Shown here piece after piece: positions 8,710 through 17,732 of a stretch of 64,000 nt of DNA. Every line of letters begins with the position of its first letter. Position 1 is the stretch's first letter. The notes under the pieces were generated by a model. The model did no database searches. It was not told the origin of the DNA and was given only the letters and a program-made list of their open reading frames with translations. A program made the position numbers and the translations under genes. The stretch spans positions 278,057 to 342,056 of the forward strand of contig WBUL01000001.1 in NCBI GenBank assembly GCA_008933735.1, written 5' to 3'. The DNA comes from Anaerolineae bacterium (GTDB lineage: Bacteria; Chloroflexota; Anaerolineae; Aggregatilineales; J027).

Positions 8710-8737
8710 TTGTAGCGTTACCGTAGAATGCTAAAAT
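8710..8737 (+). promoter_or_regulatory. Promoter of MoxR operon
   Basis: TTGTAG at 8710-8715, then 16 bases, then TAAAAT at 8732-8737 preceded by TGC, an extended -10 form. It is 40 bases upstream of the MoxR start. The same TGCTAAAAT string occurs upstream of the HEAT gene at 23306-23314. Confidence 0.5.
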
Positions 8738-8776
8738 GAGGCTAGCAAACAACGAGCCAGATAAAGGATTTTTCCC

Positions 8777-9736
8777 TTGTTTAAAAGCGTGAAAGAACTC
8801 AAGGCGGCGCTCGAACGACAGCAGTACATTGCAACCGATGCGATTGCAACGGTTGTCTTTCTGGCGCAGCAGTTGAATAAACCTCTCCTGCTGGAAGGGC
8901 CAGCCGGCGTCGGCAAAACTGAACTCGCCAAAGTCTACGCCAAAGCGACCGGACGCCCCCTCATTCGCTTGCAGTGTTACGAGGGTCTGGACGAAAGCAA
9001 AGCCCTGTACGAGTGGGAATATGCCAAGCAGATGCTCTATACCCAGCTTTTGCGGGATAAGCTCCAGGTTGTGCTGGAACAGGCGCAAACCTTAACCGAA
9101 GCGGCTGACCGGATTGCCGATGAGGAAGATATTTTCTTCTCAGACCGTTTTCTGCTGGCACGCCCCCTGCTCAAGGCCATTCAATCGGATGAGCCGGTTG
9201 TTCTGCTGATTGACGAAATCGACCGCGCCGATGCCGAATTTGAAGCGTTTTTGCTGGAGGTTCTGTCTGACTTTCAGGTCACCGTTCCTGAGATTGGGAC
9301 AATTGCCGCAAAACATCACCCCGTTGTGATGCTGACCAGTAACAACACCCGCGAACTCTCAGAAGCGCTTAAGCGGCGCTGCCTGTACATATTCATTGAC
9401 TATCCAACCTACGACTCTGAACTCTCCATTGTTCGCACCAAGATTCCGGAGCTGAGCGAAAAACTGGCGTCAGAAGCGGTGCGTGTGGTGCAAAATCTCC
9501 GTCAGATGGACTTAAAGAAGAATCCCAGTGTGTCCGAAACCATTGATTGGGCAAAAGCCCTGGTCATGCTCAACGCGGATAATATCGACCAGAAAATGCT
9601 TGAAGATACGCTGACCGTGCTGTTGAAACACGAATCCGATGCACAGAAAGCCAAACGAAGATTATCCGGCAGCCCGGATGAGCGCGGGATATCCCGCCGT
9701 AAGGGAGGACGACTCGGCGGGAGCTGGCCTAATTGA
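8777..9736 (+). CDS. MoxR-family AAA+ ATPase (CoxD-like)
   Basis: A 319-residue MoxR-type AAA+ ATPase. Walker A is GPAGVGKTELAK at about 41-52, Walker B VVLLIDEIDRAD near 148, sensor 1 VMLTSNNTRELSEAL, and arginine-finger region ALKRRCLY. The TTG start has AAGGA 8 bases upstream; no ATG start is available. MoxR proteins act as chaperones that work with a von Willebrand factor A protein, and such a partner is encoded three genes downstream (10667-12049), as in CoxD-CoxE pairs. The last 25 residues are basic and Gly/Ser-rich and unlike the family end. Coupled to the Nudix gene by a TTGA overlap. Confidence 0.88.
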   Translation: MFKSVKELKAALERQQYIATDAIATVVFLAQQLNKPLLLEGPAGVGKTELAKVYAKATGRPLIRLQCYEGLDESKALYEWEYAKQMLYTQLLRDKLQVVLEQAQTLTEAADRIADEEDIFFSDRFLLARPLLKAIQSDEPVVLLIDEIDRADAEFEAFLLEVLSDFQVTVPEIGTIAAKHHPVVMLTSNNTRELSEALKRRCLYIFIDYPTYDSELSIVRTKIPELSEKLASEAVRVVQNLRQMDLKKNPSVSETIDWAKALVMLNADNIDQKMLEDTLTVLLKHESDAQKAKRRLSGSPDERGISRRKGGRLGGSWPN

Positions 9737-10278
9737 GCTGGCAAATCCTGAAACAGACTGTTTTGCATGACAGCTCCTGGCTGCGCCTGCTGTTGGAACA
9801 TGTGCGCTTACCTAACGGGGTCGAAATCGAGGATTTTTACCGCATTGAGATGACCCCCTATGTGATGATGTTCGCTGTTGACCGCAAAGGACGGGTGGCA
9901 ATGGTCGAGCATTATAAACATGGTCCCCACCAGGTCTCGTTAGAACTTCCGGCAGGTTACATTGAAGAGGATGACCCGCTGGAAACCGCCAAACGCGAAC
10001 TGCTGGAAGAAACTGGCCTTGCCAGCGAGGATTGGGTGTACCTGGGGAAATATTTCAAGGATGGCAACCGGGGCTGCGGCTGGGTATATGGGTTTCTGGC
10101 GCGGAATGCCGACCTCGTAGGAGAAACCCATCACGAAGCCACAGAAATCATGACGATTCATTTTAAACCACTGGATGAAGTGTATAATTTGTGGCGGAGT
10201 GGGGAAATAAACAATGTCTCCTCTCTTGGTATTATCGGACGAAGTTTGCTCGAATTAGGCTATCTGCAAAAGGCATGA
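9733..10278 (+). CDS. Nudix hydrolase (ADP-sugar pyrophosphatase-like)
   Basis: A 181-residue Nudix protein. The Nudix box region is ELPAGYIEEDDPLETAKREL followed by LEETGL. Compared with the canonical spacing G-x5-E-x7-REUxEExGU it is one residue shorter between the Gly and the Arg, and an Asp replaces the first Glu. The general layout, with ELPAG before the box, is that of ADP-ribose/ADP-sugar pyrophosphatases. The TTG start overlaps the MoxR stop; the stop overlaps the next gene by ATGA. Its presence inside a MoxR-VWA operon is unusual and the substrate is unknown. Confidence 0.83.
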   Translation: MSWQILKQTVLHDSSWLRLLLEHVRLPNGVEIEDFYRIEMTPYVMMFAVDRKGRVAMVEHYKHGPHQVSLELPAGYIEEDDPLETAKRELLEETGLASEDWVYLGKYFKDGNRGCGWVYGFLARNADLVGETHHEATEIMTIHFKPLDEVYNLWRSGEINNVSSLGIIGRSLLELGYLQKA

Positions 10279-10616
10279 CTAAAAAAAGACTCGAATCCGA
10301 ACCGCTCCTGCCGGACATCAAAAAATGTCCTCGCTGTGGCACCCCTGTCCTGCTGGGAGATACGCTTTGTAAGAACTGCGGCTACCGTATGCGGGAGAAT
10401 GTCGATTGGATCACCTGGTTCAAGCGGCAGCCTGCCAATGTGGTCGCTATTACCCTGTTTGTGATTGGTATCCTGATCGCGGCTTCTTCGTGGGGAATGG
10501 AGAATCCCTGGCGTTTTTTGACACTCATCATTGGCTCTGGTCTGGTTATTGGCGGTGGTCTGTACTACGGTGCGAATATTCTTTTCGCCAGCGATGACCG
10601 TCGTAAAGAAAAATAA
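10275..10616 (+). CDS. Small zinc-ribbon membrane protein
   Basis: A 113-residue protein starting at the ATG that overlaps the Nudix stop (ATGA). It has an N-terminal zinc ribbon (CPRCG and CKNCG, about residues 17-38) and two hydrophobic helices (about 52-70 and 80-100) ending in a charged tail. It is probably a cytoplasmic zinc ribbon tethered to the membrane. No known function; context suggests an accessory of the MoxR-VWA system. Confidence 0.78.
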   Translation: MTKKRLESEPLLPDIKKCPRCGTPVLLGDTLCKNCGYRMRENVDWITWFKRQPANVVAITLFVIGILIAASSWGMENPWRFLTLIIGSGLVIGGGLYYGANILFASDDRRKEK

Positions 10617-10666
10617 AGCCGTTAGCAACGAGCCTGGCGGCTGATTACGAAGAAAGGTTTATTGGT

Positions 10667-12049
10667 ATGGACAAGCGCATGATAGAGTTTATTCGTTGTT
10701 TGCGGGCAGCAGGGGTGCGGGTTTCGCTGGCGGAATCTCAGGATGCTATGCAAGCAATTGATGAGGTCGGTATTAGCGGGAAAGAGATATTTCATGACGC
10801 CATGCTGAGCACCCTGGTCAAAGAACACCGTGACCAGTACGTTTTTGAGCACTTCTTCCCCCTGTTTTTTGGCAGCGGCGTACCCCCGATGCACGATATG
10901 ACCCAGGAGCTTTCCCCACAGCAGCAGCAGACTCTGCAACAGGCCCTGCAATCGCTGACCGGTAATGACAACGCGCTGCAACAATTGATGCAGCAGTTGA
11001 TGCAGGGACGCCCCTTCTCACAGGATGAACTTAACCAGATGGCACAGATGAGCGGCATGGCAAACGCCGACAGTCCATACCAGGAAAATTGGTTCGCCCG
11101 CCGCATGGAACGGGAAGCCAAGCTGAATGAACTCCGTGATCTGATGGAGCAGCTTCTTGACCAACTGCGGCAGGCAGGCATGAGTGAAGAAGCGGTGCAG
11201 GAAATCCGCGAGATGATGGAAAACAACCTTGACGCACTGGCCGAGCAGCTTGCCAACTTTGCAGGATTGTCTATCGCGCAGAATATGGCAGAACGCGAAC
11301 CCCAGCCGCAGGATGATGTGATGGATATGCCATTCCAGTACCTTTCGCCGGAAGAAGCCGACCAGGTACGCGATGAAATCCGGCGGTTAGCGGCAAAGCT
11401 GCGAGCACGGGCAGCACTGCGCCAAAAACGGGCGAAAGTCGGGAATATTGACCTGCGCCGCACCTTCCGCAGCAACCTTCGTTATGGGGGTGTTCCCCTG
11501 GAGCTCAAACGCAAAACCCGTCATGTCAAACCGCGCGTAGTAGCCATCTGCGATTTAAGCGGTTCCATGCGTTATATGTCTGAATTTGCGCTGACCCTTA
11601 CCTATATGCTGCAAGACCTTGTCGCCAAAGCCCGGTCATTCATTTTCATTGACGACATGGTGGAAGTGACCCATCATTTCAAAAATAATGACCCACAGGA
11701 AGCGGTTGAAATTGTGCTGCGGGAAAATCCTCGTGGTTCGTACAACACCAATCTTGGCTACAGCTTACAGACCTTTGAACGCGAATTCCTGGACTCAGTG
11801 GACAGCAAAACGACCATTTTGTTAGTCGGGGACGGGCGCAATAATTACAATGACCCGCGCCTTGACATTACAGAAATGCTCCAGCGCCGTGCCCGCCGTC
11901 TGCTGTGGTTCTGCCCCGAACCGGATTACCAGTGGGGAACTGGTGACAGCGATATGCATCAGTATGCGCCGGTTTCAGATGGCGTGTTCCTGGTACGAAA
12001 TCTGCGTGAACTGGGCGAAGCCGTTGACCAGATCCTGGGGGATGGATAA
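10667..12049 (+). CDS. CoxE-like VWA-domain protein
   Basis: A 460-residue VWA_CoxE-type protein. The N-terminal half is helical, with a Gln- and Met-rich central section from about residue 80 to 200. The C-terminal VWA domain begins near residue 280 with the metal-ion site DLSGSM, and later has the Thr/Asp positions in YNTNLGYSL and LVGDGRNNYNDP. The metal-ion site is intact. It is the expected partner of the MoxR ATPase in the same operon; in CO dehydrogenase systems this pair helps mature the enzyme, but no dehydrogenase genes are here, so the client is unknown. A hairpin terminator follows. Confidence 0.87.
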   Translation: MDKRMIEFIRCLRAAGVRVSLAESQDAMQAIDEVGISGKEIFHDAMLSTLVKEHRDQYVFEHFFPLFFGSGVPPMHDMTQELSPQQQQTLQQALQSLTGNDNALQQLMQQLMQGRPFSQDELNQMAQMSGMANADSPYQENWFARRMEREAKLNELRDLMEQLLDQLRQAGMSEEAVQEIREMMENNLDALAEQLANFAGLSIAQNMAEREPQPQDDVMDMPFQYLSPEEADQVRDEIRRLAAKLRARAALRQKRAKVGNIDLRRTFRSNLRYGGVPLELKRKTRHVKPRVVAICDLSGSMRYMSEFALTLTYMLQDLVAKARSFIFIDDMVEVTHHFKNNDPQEAVEIVLRENPRGSYNTNLGYSLQTFEREFLDSVDSKTTILLVGDGRNNYNDPRLDITEMLQRRARRLLWFCPEPDYQWGTGDSDMHQYAPVSDGVFLVRNLRELGEAVDQILGDG

Positions 12050-12057
12050 ACGAACCT

Positions 12058-12080
12058 GGGGGTGGCTCGACACCCCCTTT
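12058..12080 (+). terminator. Intrinsic terminator after MoxR operon
   Basis: Perfect 7-bp stem GGGGGTG / CACCCCC with a 6-base loop, followed by a short T-rich stretch, eight bases after the VWA stop. The following bases up to 12219 hold no gene or clear signal. Confidence 0.65.
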
Positions 12081-12219
12081 CGTTAAATGCCTTTCAATCC
12101 GCCCGCATACACTGAAAACACAGTCGATTCTCGACGATACATCTCCTGACTCGCTGAAAAACTGAGGATAGATTTCGTCAGGCGGCTCCGTTGTGGCCTG
12201 AGATTTTGTGATATCGGCT

Positions 12220-13476
12220 TTAATCCCCTGCTGTTGCGTGGGCTTTGACCGGCTGCACCTTTTGCTGTTGGATTCGCTTTTCCTGCTCAGTTTGCGGCAT
12301 GTGGTGCAGCGCAATCACAAAACCGAGGATAAAAACGAATCCTGCCATCAGGAACACCCCGCGCAGCCCAAAGACAACCACCGCCGCTGAACCCAACATC
12401 GGAGCAATCGTTCTCGTCGCGGAGGTAATTGAGGTATCCAATCCGTAAACCGCACCTTCTGTACCCGAAGGCGTATAACTGTTCAGCATGGCGTTCAAGG
12501 AAGGCATCATACCACCAACAGCCGCCCCCACCAGAATCTGCAAGATACCCAACTGCCACACATCTGCCACTATATACTGAGGAACAGAAAACGCCACTGC
12601 CGCAACAACGCTCGCCAGCACGATTTTACGATGCCCAATCTGGTCGCCTTTCCGACCCAAATACAGCGAACTTATCGTTGTGCTGAGTGCCGCTCCCCCC
12701 GCGATGATCCCGGTCACAGTCGCAACATTCTTGCTGGTGGGCAGCAGTGCTGCGATAAACAGCGGCGTGTAAGGGGTCAGCATCGTGCGAACCATCCAGT
12801 TAAATGACAGCAGCGTATAAGTCGCCGCTACCCCTGGTATCGTTATGATCATCTGCCACTGATGGAGTAAGCTCCCGTTCTTTTTACGAACCTCTTCACT
12901 AGGGGGAACAAAATGCTCATCTACAGCCCACCAGACAACCAGCCATGTTGCCGCTAGCATTGACGCGGTCACAAAATAGGTGGCTTGATAACCGACCACA
13001 TCCGCAACAACGCCACCAATGAACGGGCCCAGCGCAACGCCGCTCCACATGCCCACCTGAATTAAACCCATTGAATAACCGCTGCGCTCGCGCGGAACAG
13101 CCGCCGCGACCAGTGCGGTAATCGCTGGGGTAACGCCTGTAACAAACCCCTGCAAAGTCCGCAGAATGACCAGCTCTTCAGCCGTCCGCGCAAATCCCAT
13201 GAGCGCGATGATGATCGCCCCACCCAAAGTCGCCCGCATGACCATCATTTTCCTGCCACGACGGTCAGCCAGCATCCCCCATATGGGTGAAACCAGCATC
13301 ATGGTAAAAGCCTGAGAGGAAAACGCCAGGCCAATGAGCAAATCTTTGCTTAAATTGGTATGGGTGGGCAGGGATTTGACGTACAGAGACAGAAAAGGAA
13401 AACTACTGGAGAATCCGAGGGCAGTCATTAACTGAGCAAAAAACAACACGTAAAGTGTACGTTTCCAGGATAGCAT
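12220..13476 (-). CDS. MFS transporter (DHA1-type multidrug efflux)
   Basis: A 418-residue major facilitator protein with about twelve hydrophobic segments. Motif A between helices 2 and 3 is GMLADRRGRK, and a second copy-like GRKGDQIGHRK is between helices 8 and 9, as expected from the internal repeat. A charged central loop (about 190-205) separates the halves. Drug:H+ antiporters of the DHA1/MdtG type fit best. It is divergent from a LysR regulator, which usually controls such a neighbour. Substrate not predictable. Confidence 0.87.
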   Translation of the reverse strand: MLSWKRTLYVLFFAQLMTALGFSSSFPFLSLYVKSLPTHTNLSKDLLIGLAFSSQAFTMMLVSPIWGMLADRRGRKMMVMRATLGGAIIIALMGFARTAEELVILRTLQGFVTGVTPAITALVAAAVPRERSGYSMGLIQVGMWSGVALGPFIGGVVADVVGYQATYFVTASMLAATWLVVWWAVDEHFVPPSEEVRKKNGSLLHQWQMIITIPGVAATYTLLSFNWMVRTMLTPYTPLFIAALLPTSKNVATVTGIIAGGAALSTTISSLYLGRKGDQIGHRKIVLASVVAAVAFSVPQYIVADVWQLGILQILVGAAVGGMMPSLNAMLNSYTPSGTEGAVYGLDTSITSATRTIAPMLGSAAVVVFGLRGVFLMAGFVFILGFVIALHHMPQTEQEKRIQQQKVQPVKAHATAGD

Positions 13477-13520
13477 ATAGGAGCGTCTTTCTGCGGCATC
13501 GGAGATTGCTACCTATAAGA

Positions 13521-13534
13521 CTAAATAAATTTAG
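13521..13534. promoter_or_regulatory. Candidate LysR operator palindrome
   Basis: CTAAATAAATTTAG is a perfect 14-base palindrome in the 105-base gap between the divergent MFS and LysR genes, 47 bases before the LysR start. LysR proteins bind AT-rich dyads in such gaps. A CATAAT -10-like box for the LysR gene follows directly (13537-13542). Confidence 0.5.
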
Positions 13535-13581
13535 TGCATAATAAAAGGTAATTCTGCTTTGGTCTGCTATTAAGGTTTTTT

Positions 13582-14526
13582 ATGGATTACGAACAAATCG
13601 AAATCAGCCAGATTATTGCCTTTGAACGAGTCGCACGCGAAGGCAACTTCACCCGCGCCGCCGATGCCTTGAATCTGACGCAGCCTGCCATCAGCACACG
13701 AATCGCGGCGCTTGAAAGGCACCTGGGGGGTCAGCTTTTTGACCGTCGTGGACGTCAGCTCAAACTTACCATGTTAGGGCAGCGTTTTTTGCCGTATGCC
13801 GAACGGGTGCTGGCAGTTATCGCAGACGGATTACAGGAAGTACAGAATTTTCACAGCGGAAAGATCGGCGAACTCAAATTTGCCGCCCTTAACCCGTTTA
13901 TCCTGAGCTTGATGCCTGACCCTCTGGAACAATTTCGCACAGAATACCCCGCTGTGGATATTCGCATCTGGCAGCGTCTGAAAGCCGAGATTCTCAATAT
14001 GCTTTACGACGGGGTGGTCACGATTGGCCTGATCAACGCGCCCCATTTTGACCAGAATCTGGTTCCTTTAGCCCATTTTCAGGAACCGATACGCGGTGTG
14101 GTGTCTGTTCGTCACCCGCTGGCAGCATTACAGGAAAAGAATCAATCGCTGCGGATGGAAGACATTTACCAACACACAATTTTTCGGGTCACCATGTCGC
14201 CCAGTATGACCGCTTTTATTGACACAGTAGTGGAATACGGTCGGCGGGGCAGCGGTGGAGCAGTGGTCGCCGTCCCGATGCTGTTAGCAGCACGGATGGT
14301 TATGCTGGGGCAGGGTATGACCTTCCTCCCACACAGCTATGTGCAGCGCTACGTCAACGACGGACGCCTGGTATTTCTGAATATCGAGGATATGCCCCAG
14401 ATTCTGGATGAGCCGCTGCTGGTGGCACTTCGTGGGCGCGAACTGGATTTTGTCCATCGGGAATTTATTCGGATTTTCAAAACCCGATGGAAACATATGC
14501 TGGTACACGAAGAGAATCTTGCTTAG
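13582..14526 (+). CDS. LysR-family transcriptional regulator
   Basis: A 314-residue LysR-type regulator. The N-terminal winged helix-turn-helix is unmistakable (FERVAREGNFTRAADALNLT, then QPAISTRIAALERHLGG, LFDRRGR), and a periplasmic-binding-protein-like effector domain follows from about residue 95. It is transcribed away from the MFS exporter gene, its likely target. Its last four bases overlap the convergent RAM-domain gene. Confidence 0.92.
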   Translation: MDYEQIEISQIIAFERVAREGNFTRAADALNLTQPAISTRIAALERHLGGQLFDRRGRQLKLTMLGQRFLPYAERVLAVIADGLQEVQNFHSGKIGELKFAALNPFILSLMPDPLEQFRTEYPAVDIRIWQRLKAEILNMLYDGVVTIGLINAPHFDQNLVPLAHFQEPIRGVVSVRHPLAALQEKNQSLRMEDIYQHTIFRVTMSPSMTAFIDTVVEYGRRGSGGAVVAVPMLLAARMVMLGQGMTFLPHSYVQRYVNDGRLVFLNIEDMPQILDEPLLVALRGRELDFVHREFIRIFKTRWKHMLVHEENLA

Positions 14527-14819
14527 TCGCCTAATGCTTCTTCATTACCGATACTAAAGGCGGCTTCCATATCCACACGATTATAAGATTTGAAAGCCAG
14601 CAGTGTTTCAGTATGCGTTATGCTGGGAAGCTGCTGTACCGCCTGGGTCACAATATCAGCGACATGCTCATTAGATTGAGCCCGTAAAACGGCTACAAGA
14701 TCATACCGTCCGGCTACGGAAAAAACCTCGCTGATTCCATCAATATCCAGCAGTTTTTGGGCTGTGCTGTTGACTTCAGCACGGGCAACATTAATCAGGA
14801 CAATTGCGTTAACAACCAT
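14523..14819 (-). CDS. Stand-alone RAM (Lrp/AsnC ligand-binding) domain protein
   Basis: A 98-residue protein that consists only of the Lrp/AsnC C-terminal effector (RAM) domain: a beta-alpha-beta-beta-alpha-beta pattern with GISEVFSVAGRYDLVAVL in the middle. There is no DNA-binding helix-turn-helix. Such stand-alone domains bind amino acids or modulate full-length Lrp proteins. It lies 46 bases after the exonuclease gene on the same strand. Confidence 0.82.
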   Translation of the reverse strand: MVVNAIVLINVARAEVNSTAQKLLDIDGISEVFSVAGRYDLVAVLRAQSNEHVADIVTQAVQQLPSITHTETLLAFKSYNRVDMEAAFSIGNEEALGD

Positions 14820-14865
14820 TGCTTCCTCAGTGAACTCATGACCAGATAACTCAGGGATTATAACG

Positions 14866-15438
14866 CTATTGGGAATCCCGCAAAACGTTCTGTCCGAACT
14901 TTTCCAACAGATGTCTGAGCAGTCGTGCGATGTTCATCGCGTCATCACCACCTCGATGATGGATCCCTTGCAGGGCAAGCCCCGCGATTTGCAGTCCCTG
15001 CACCATGCCCACCTGCCGCCCCAGCGCATAACGCTCGGCGAACAGCTTTTTGACATTATAGTGCTTCTCGCTGAAAGGATATTCGACGTGAAAGCTGGCA
15101 CACTGCTGGATGAACATGTTCCTGTCATAGTTTCCCCAGCTTCCCCAGGGATAATGATGGGTTTCGTATTCAGCCTGAATAAACGCGCACGCATCATGGA
15201 ACAACATCCCCTGGCTGACCTGTTCCTGAGTGAGCGTGGTCAGACCGGTACAAAAAGGGCTGACTCTGGAACGCTGTGGTTTGACCAGAAGGCTGCGAGC
15301 CTTCTGAATTTCACCTGTCTCTCGGATCAGAGAACAGATGCCAATCTCGATAATTTCACTCTGTTCACCAGACGGGGGGCGGCTTTTTTCCCAGCATGTC
15401 GACTCAACATCAACTATGATGATCGAGTCGGCTTTCAT
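14866..15438 (-). CDS. DEDDh 3'-5' exonuclease (ERI-1/KapD-like)
   Basis: A 190-residue exonuclease of the DEDDh superfamily. Exo I is IIIVDVESTCW near residue 10, with DVE supplying two metal ligands; Exo II is in SWGNYDRNMF near 107; Exo III is HHRGGDDAMN near 168 with the His and Asp of the DEDDh type. The length and the early Trp/Cys after the first motif resemble ERI-1/KapD-type enzymes acting on short RNA or DNA ends. The ATG overlaps the histidine kinase stop (ATGA), so it is made with the two-component system. Confidence 0.83.
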   Translation of the reverse strand: MKADSIIIVDVESTCWEKSRPPSGEQSEIIEIGICSLIRETGEIQKARSLLVKPQRSRVSPFCTGLTTLTQEQVSQGMLFHDACAFIQAEYETHHYPWGSWGNYDRNMFIQQCASFHVEYPFSEKHYNVKKLFAERYALGRQVGMVQGLQIAGLALQGIHHRGGDDAMNIARLLRHLLEKFGQNVLRDSQ

Positions 15439-16838
15439 GGCATCACCGGAAGGGTAAACGTAAAAGCGGTTTCCTTGCCGGGAATGCTCTCTGCCCAGAC
15501 CCGTCCACCATGTGCTTCCACTAACTGCTTGACAATCGCTAACCCCAACCCTGCTCCGCCCGTGGCACGGGTGCGGGAGGGATCAGCCCGGTAAAAACGC
15601 TCAAAAATATTCTGCAACTGGTCAGGGGTCATACCGATCCCTGTGTCGTACACCCTGAGTTCAACCTCTCTGCCAGCAGTCCTTGCAGATAGAATGATTC
15701 TGCCGTTGTCCGGCACGTGAGTGATGGCATTATTGAGTAAATTGCGTAAAATCTGCTGGACCCGTTCGGGATCGGCGTGAACTTTGGGCAAATCTGGTGC
15801 AAGCTCCAGATCAACTTCCAGGTGTTTGTCCCGCATCTGAGTCTTTAAAACCTCAATGGTGCGAGTTAAGAGAGGGCAAAGTTCAAGCGGCTGCTTCATT
15901 AATCGAAGCTGCCCCGCATCCGCCAGTGCTAACTCCTGTAGATCATCCACCAGATGGCTCAGCAACATCACTTCTTCATGAATCGAGTTAATAATTTCTG
16001 GCGTCGGGTCAGCAATTTCATCCTGAATGGCTTCAACATAACCTCGAATATTAGACAGCGGGGTGCGAAGTTCGTGCGCCACATCATTGACCATGTTGCG
16101 ACGCAGTTCTTCCAGATGCTGCAACCCCGCGGCCATGGCGTTAAAAGCCCGCGCCAATTCACCGATTTCATCCTTAGAATGCTCGGAAACACGGCGGCTC
16201 AGGTTGCCATGTGTCATGGAGCGTGCTGCTGCTGTGAGCGCTTCTATGGGGCCAAGGATACGCTGTGAGAGTGCAAAAGCGATCATGATCGTGCCACCGC
16301 TGGTAATCAGCACCGCGATCAACAGAGACCGATTGACTGAACCGATAAAGGAGGGGGGGTCTGCTTCTGGAGCCCGGGTTACATATACAGCTCCAACCAG
16401 GCCATAACTTCGACCAGATGGAAGCACCCCTTCGTTAACCAGCGTGAACATTTCATCTTCGGACAGCACCCAGATACGAGATTTCACCATCGCCATTTCG
16501 GCGGTGTCCAGTTCCTGCCCAGTGATGTAGTCACTGGAAGAAGCGATAATACGCCCGTTTGAATCCACCAGCGCGACCTCTGTACCCGTGACAGAGGCCA
16601 TCTGGTCGATCAGCGAATCCACATCATGCCAGCTAAACTGTTCATCATAGTAGTTGGAAAGCACCTCGACAAAACGCTCCAGCCGCATCGCTTCATCTTC
16701 TTCCACGTAGCGATTGAATTGTCGGCTGGTGGCCTGACTCGCCAGGAGCGCCATAACACTGACTGCCAGCAGCAGGATGAAAATCATCATCAGCAGCAGG
16801 CGAAATCGGATGCTGTACCACATAACACTACTGCTCAA
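15435..16838 (-). CDS. Sensor histidine kinase
   Basis: A 467-residue membrane kinase. Transmembrane helix at about 10-30, an extracytoplasmic sensor region to about 168, a second helix near 170-190, a HAMP linker (about 190-245), the dimerisation domain with phospho-accepting His in DVAHELRTPLSNIRGY, and the ATP-binding domain (N box LRNLLNNAITH, G1 DTGIGM, G2 GGAGLGLAIV). It overlaps its response regulator gene by 11 bases and is its evident partner. The signal sensed is unknown. Confidence 0.93.
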   Translation of the reverse strand: MSSSVMWYSIRFRLLLMMIFILLLAVSVMALLASQATSRQFNRYVEEDEAMRLERFVEVLSNYYDEQFSWHDVDSLIDQMASVTGTEVALVDSNGRIIASSSDYITGQELDTAEMAMVKSRIWVLSEDEMFTLVNEGVLPSGRSYGLVGAVYVTRAPEADPPSFIGSVNRSLLIAVLITSGGTIMIAFALSQRILGPIEALTAAARSMTHGNLSRRVSEHSKDEIGELARAFNAMAAGLQHLEELRRNMVNDVAHELRTPLSNIRGYVEAIQDEIADPTPEIINSIHEEVMLLSHLVDDLQELALADAGQLRLMKQPLELCPLLTRTIEVLKTQMRDKHLEVDLELAPDLPKVHADPERVQQILRNLLNNAITHVPDNGRIILSARTAGREVELRVYDTGIGMTPDQLQNIFERFYRADPSRTRATGGAGLGLAIVKQLVEAHGGRVWAESIPGKETAFTFTLPVMP

Positions 16839-17514
16839 TAAATTTATAGCCTATCCCATAAACAGTCTGAACATAAGTTGGATTCGTCGGGTCAGGTTCG
16901 ATTTTCTTGCGTAGATTTTTGATGTGCACATCAATAGTACGTTCTAACCCATCATAATCAAAACCAAAAGCGCGTTCCAGGAGCTGCATCCGAGAGAAAG
17001 TGCGTCCGGGTTGGCGAGCCAGCGTTCCAAGCAGTTTGAATTCACGCGGGGTCAGATGGACGATCACATCCCGGCGCCGGACTTCGTGCCGTACAAAATC
17101 AATGAGTAAATCGTTACATTGGATTTCTTCGACAGGGTAAGCATCCTGACTTTGAGAACGACGCAGAACGGCTTTCACACGGGCAACCAGTTCGCGCGGG
17201 CTGAATGGCTTGGTCACATAATCATCTGCGCCCATCTCTAAACCCATCAATTTATCCGCTTCTGTAGTACGGGCAGTAAGCATGATAATCGGCACATCGG
17301 ATTTATCCCGCAGCTTATAACATACATCCATGCCATCTACTTTAGGCAGCATCAGATCGAGGATAATCAGGTTGGGTTGTTCACGTTGGGCAATCTGGAG
17401 TGCCTGCAAGCCGTTGTAGGCTGTGAAGACACGATAACGATTCTTTTCAAGGTAAATCTTGATGATGTCTACTGTTTTTTTGTCGTCATCTACGACGAGG
17501 ATACGAGAACCCAT
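16828..17514 (-). CDS. OmpR-family response regulator
   Basis: A 228-residue regulator: receiver domain with VVDDDKK near the start, phospho-acceptor Asp in LIILDLMLPKVDG and Lys in DDYVTKPFSP; then an OmpR/PhoB winged helix (LTPREFKLLGTLARQPG, TIDVHIKNLRKKI, VYGIGYKF). First gene of a minus-strand operon with the kinase, the exonuclease and probably the RAM protein. Confidence 0.94.
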   Translation of the reverse strand: MGSRILVVDDDKKTVDIIKIYLEKNRYRVFTAYNGLQALQIAQREQPNLIILDLMLPKVDGMDVCYKLRDKSDVPIIMLTARTTEADKLMGLEMGADDYVTKPFSPRELVARVKAVLRRSQSQDAYPVEEIQCNDLLIDFVRHEVRRRDVIVHLTPREFKLLGTLARQPGRTFSRMQLLERAFGFDYDGLERTIDVHIKNLRKKIEPDPTNPTYVQTVYGIGYKFIEQ

Positions 17515-17676
17515 TGCTTTCTATCCTTGCGAGTGTAAAGAAACTTGAGCACACACCTGTTTTAAAGAAAATTTGTGAAAATTTAATGAATTGCTGCATA
17601 TTCCACCCACATGTTAGCATACAATTGCCTCTGTTTGTGTAGAACTGATGAGTATTCCGAAAATGAAATTGACCGA

Positions 17677-17705
17677 TTGACAGTCACCCTGCCGTCTGGC
17701 ATACT
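17677..17705 (+). promoter_or_regulatory. Sigma70-type promoter of the pheST operon
   Basis: Consensus TTGACA at 17677-17682, a 17-base spacer, and CATACT at 17700-17705. Transcription would begin about 17712, just before the T-box leader. The bases between here and the response regulator (17515-17676) are AT-rich with no gene. Confidence 0.7.
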
Positions 17706-17732
17706 ATTTTTTTGTAGACAAGTCGATAAACA

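Noticed and set aside
10792..11475. 227-codon minus-strand frame rich in Ser/Arg/Cys
   Set aside because: Antisense of the VWA protein gene; its composition reflects the Gln/Met codons of the real gene.
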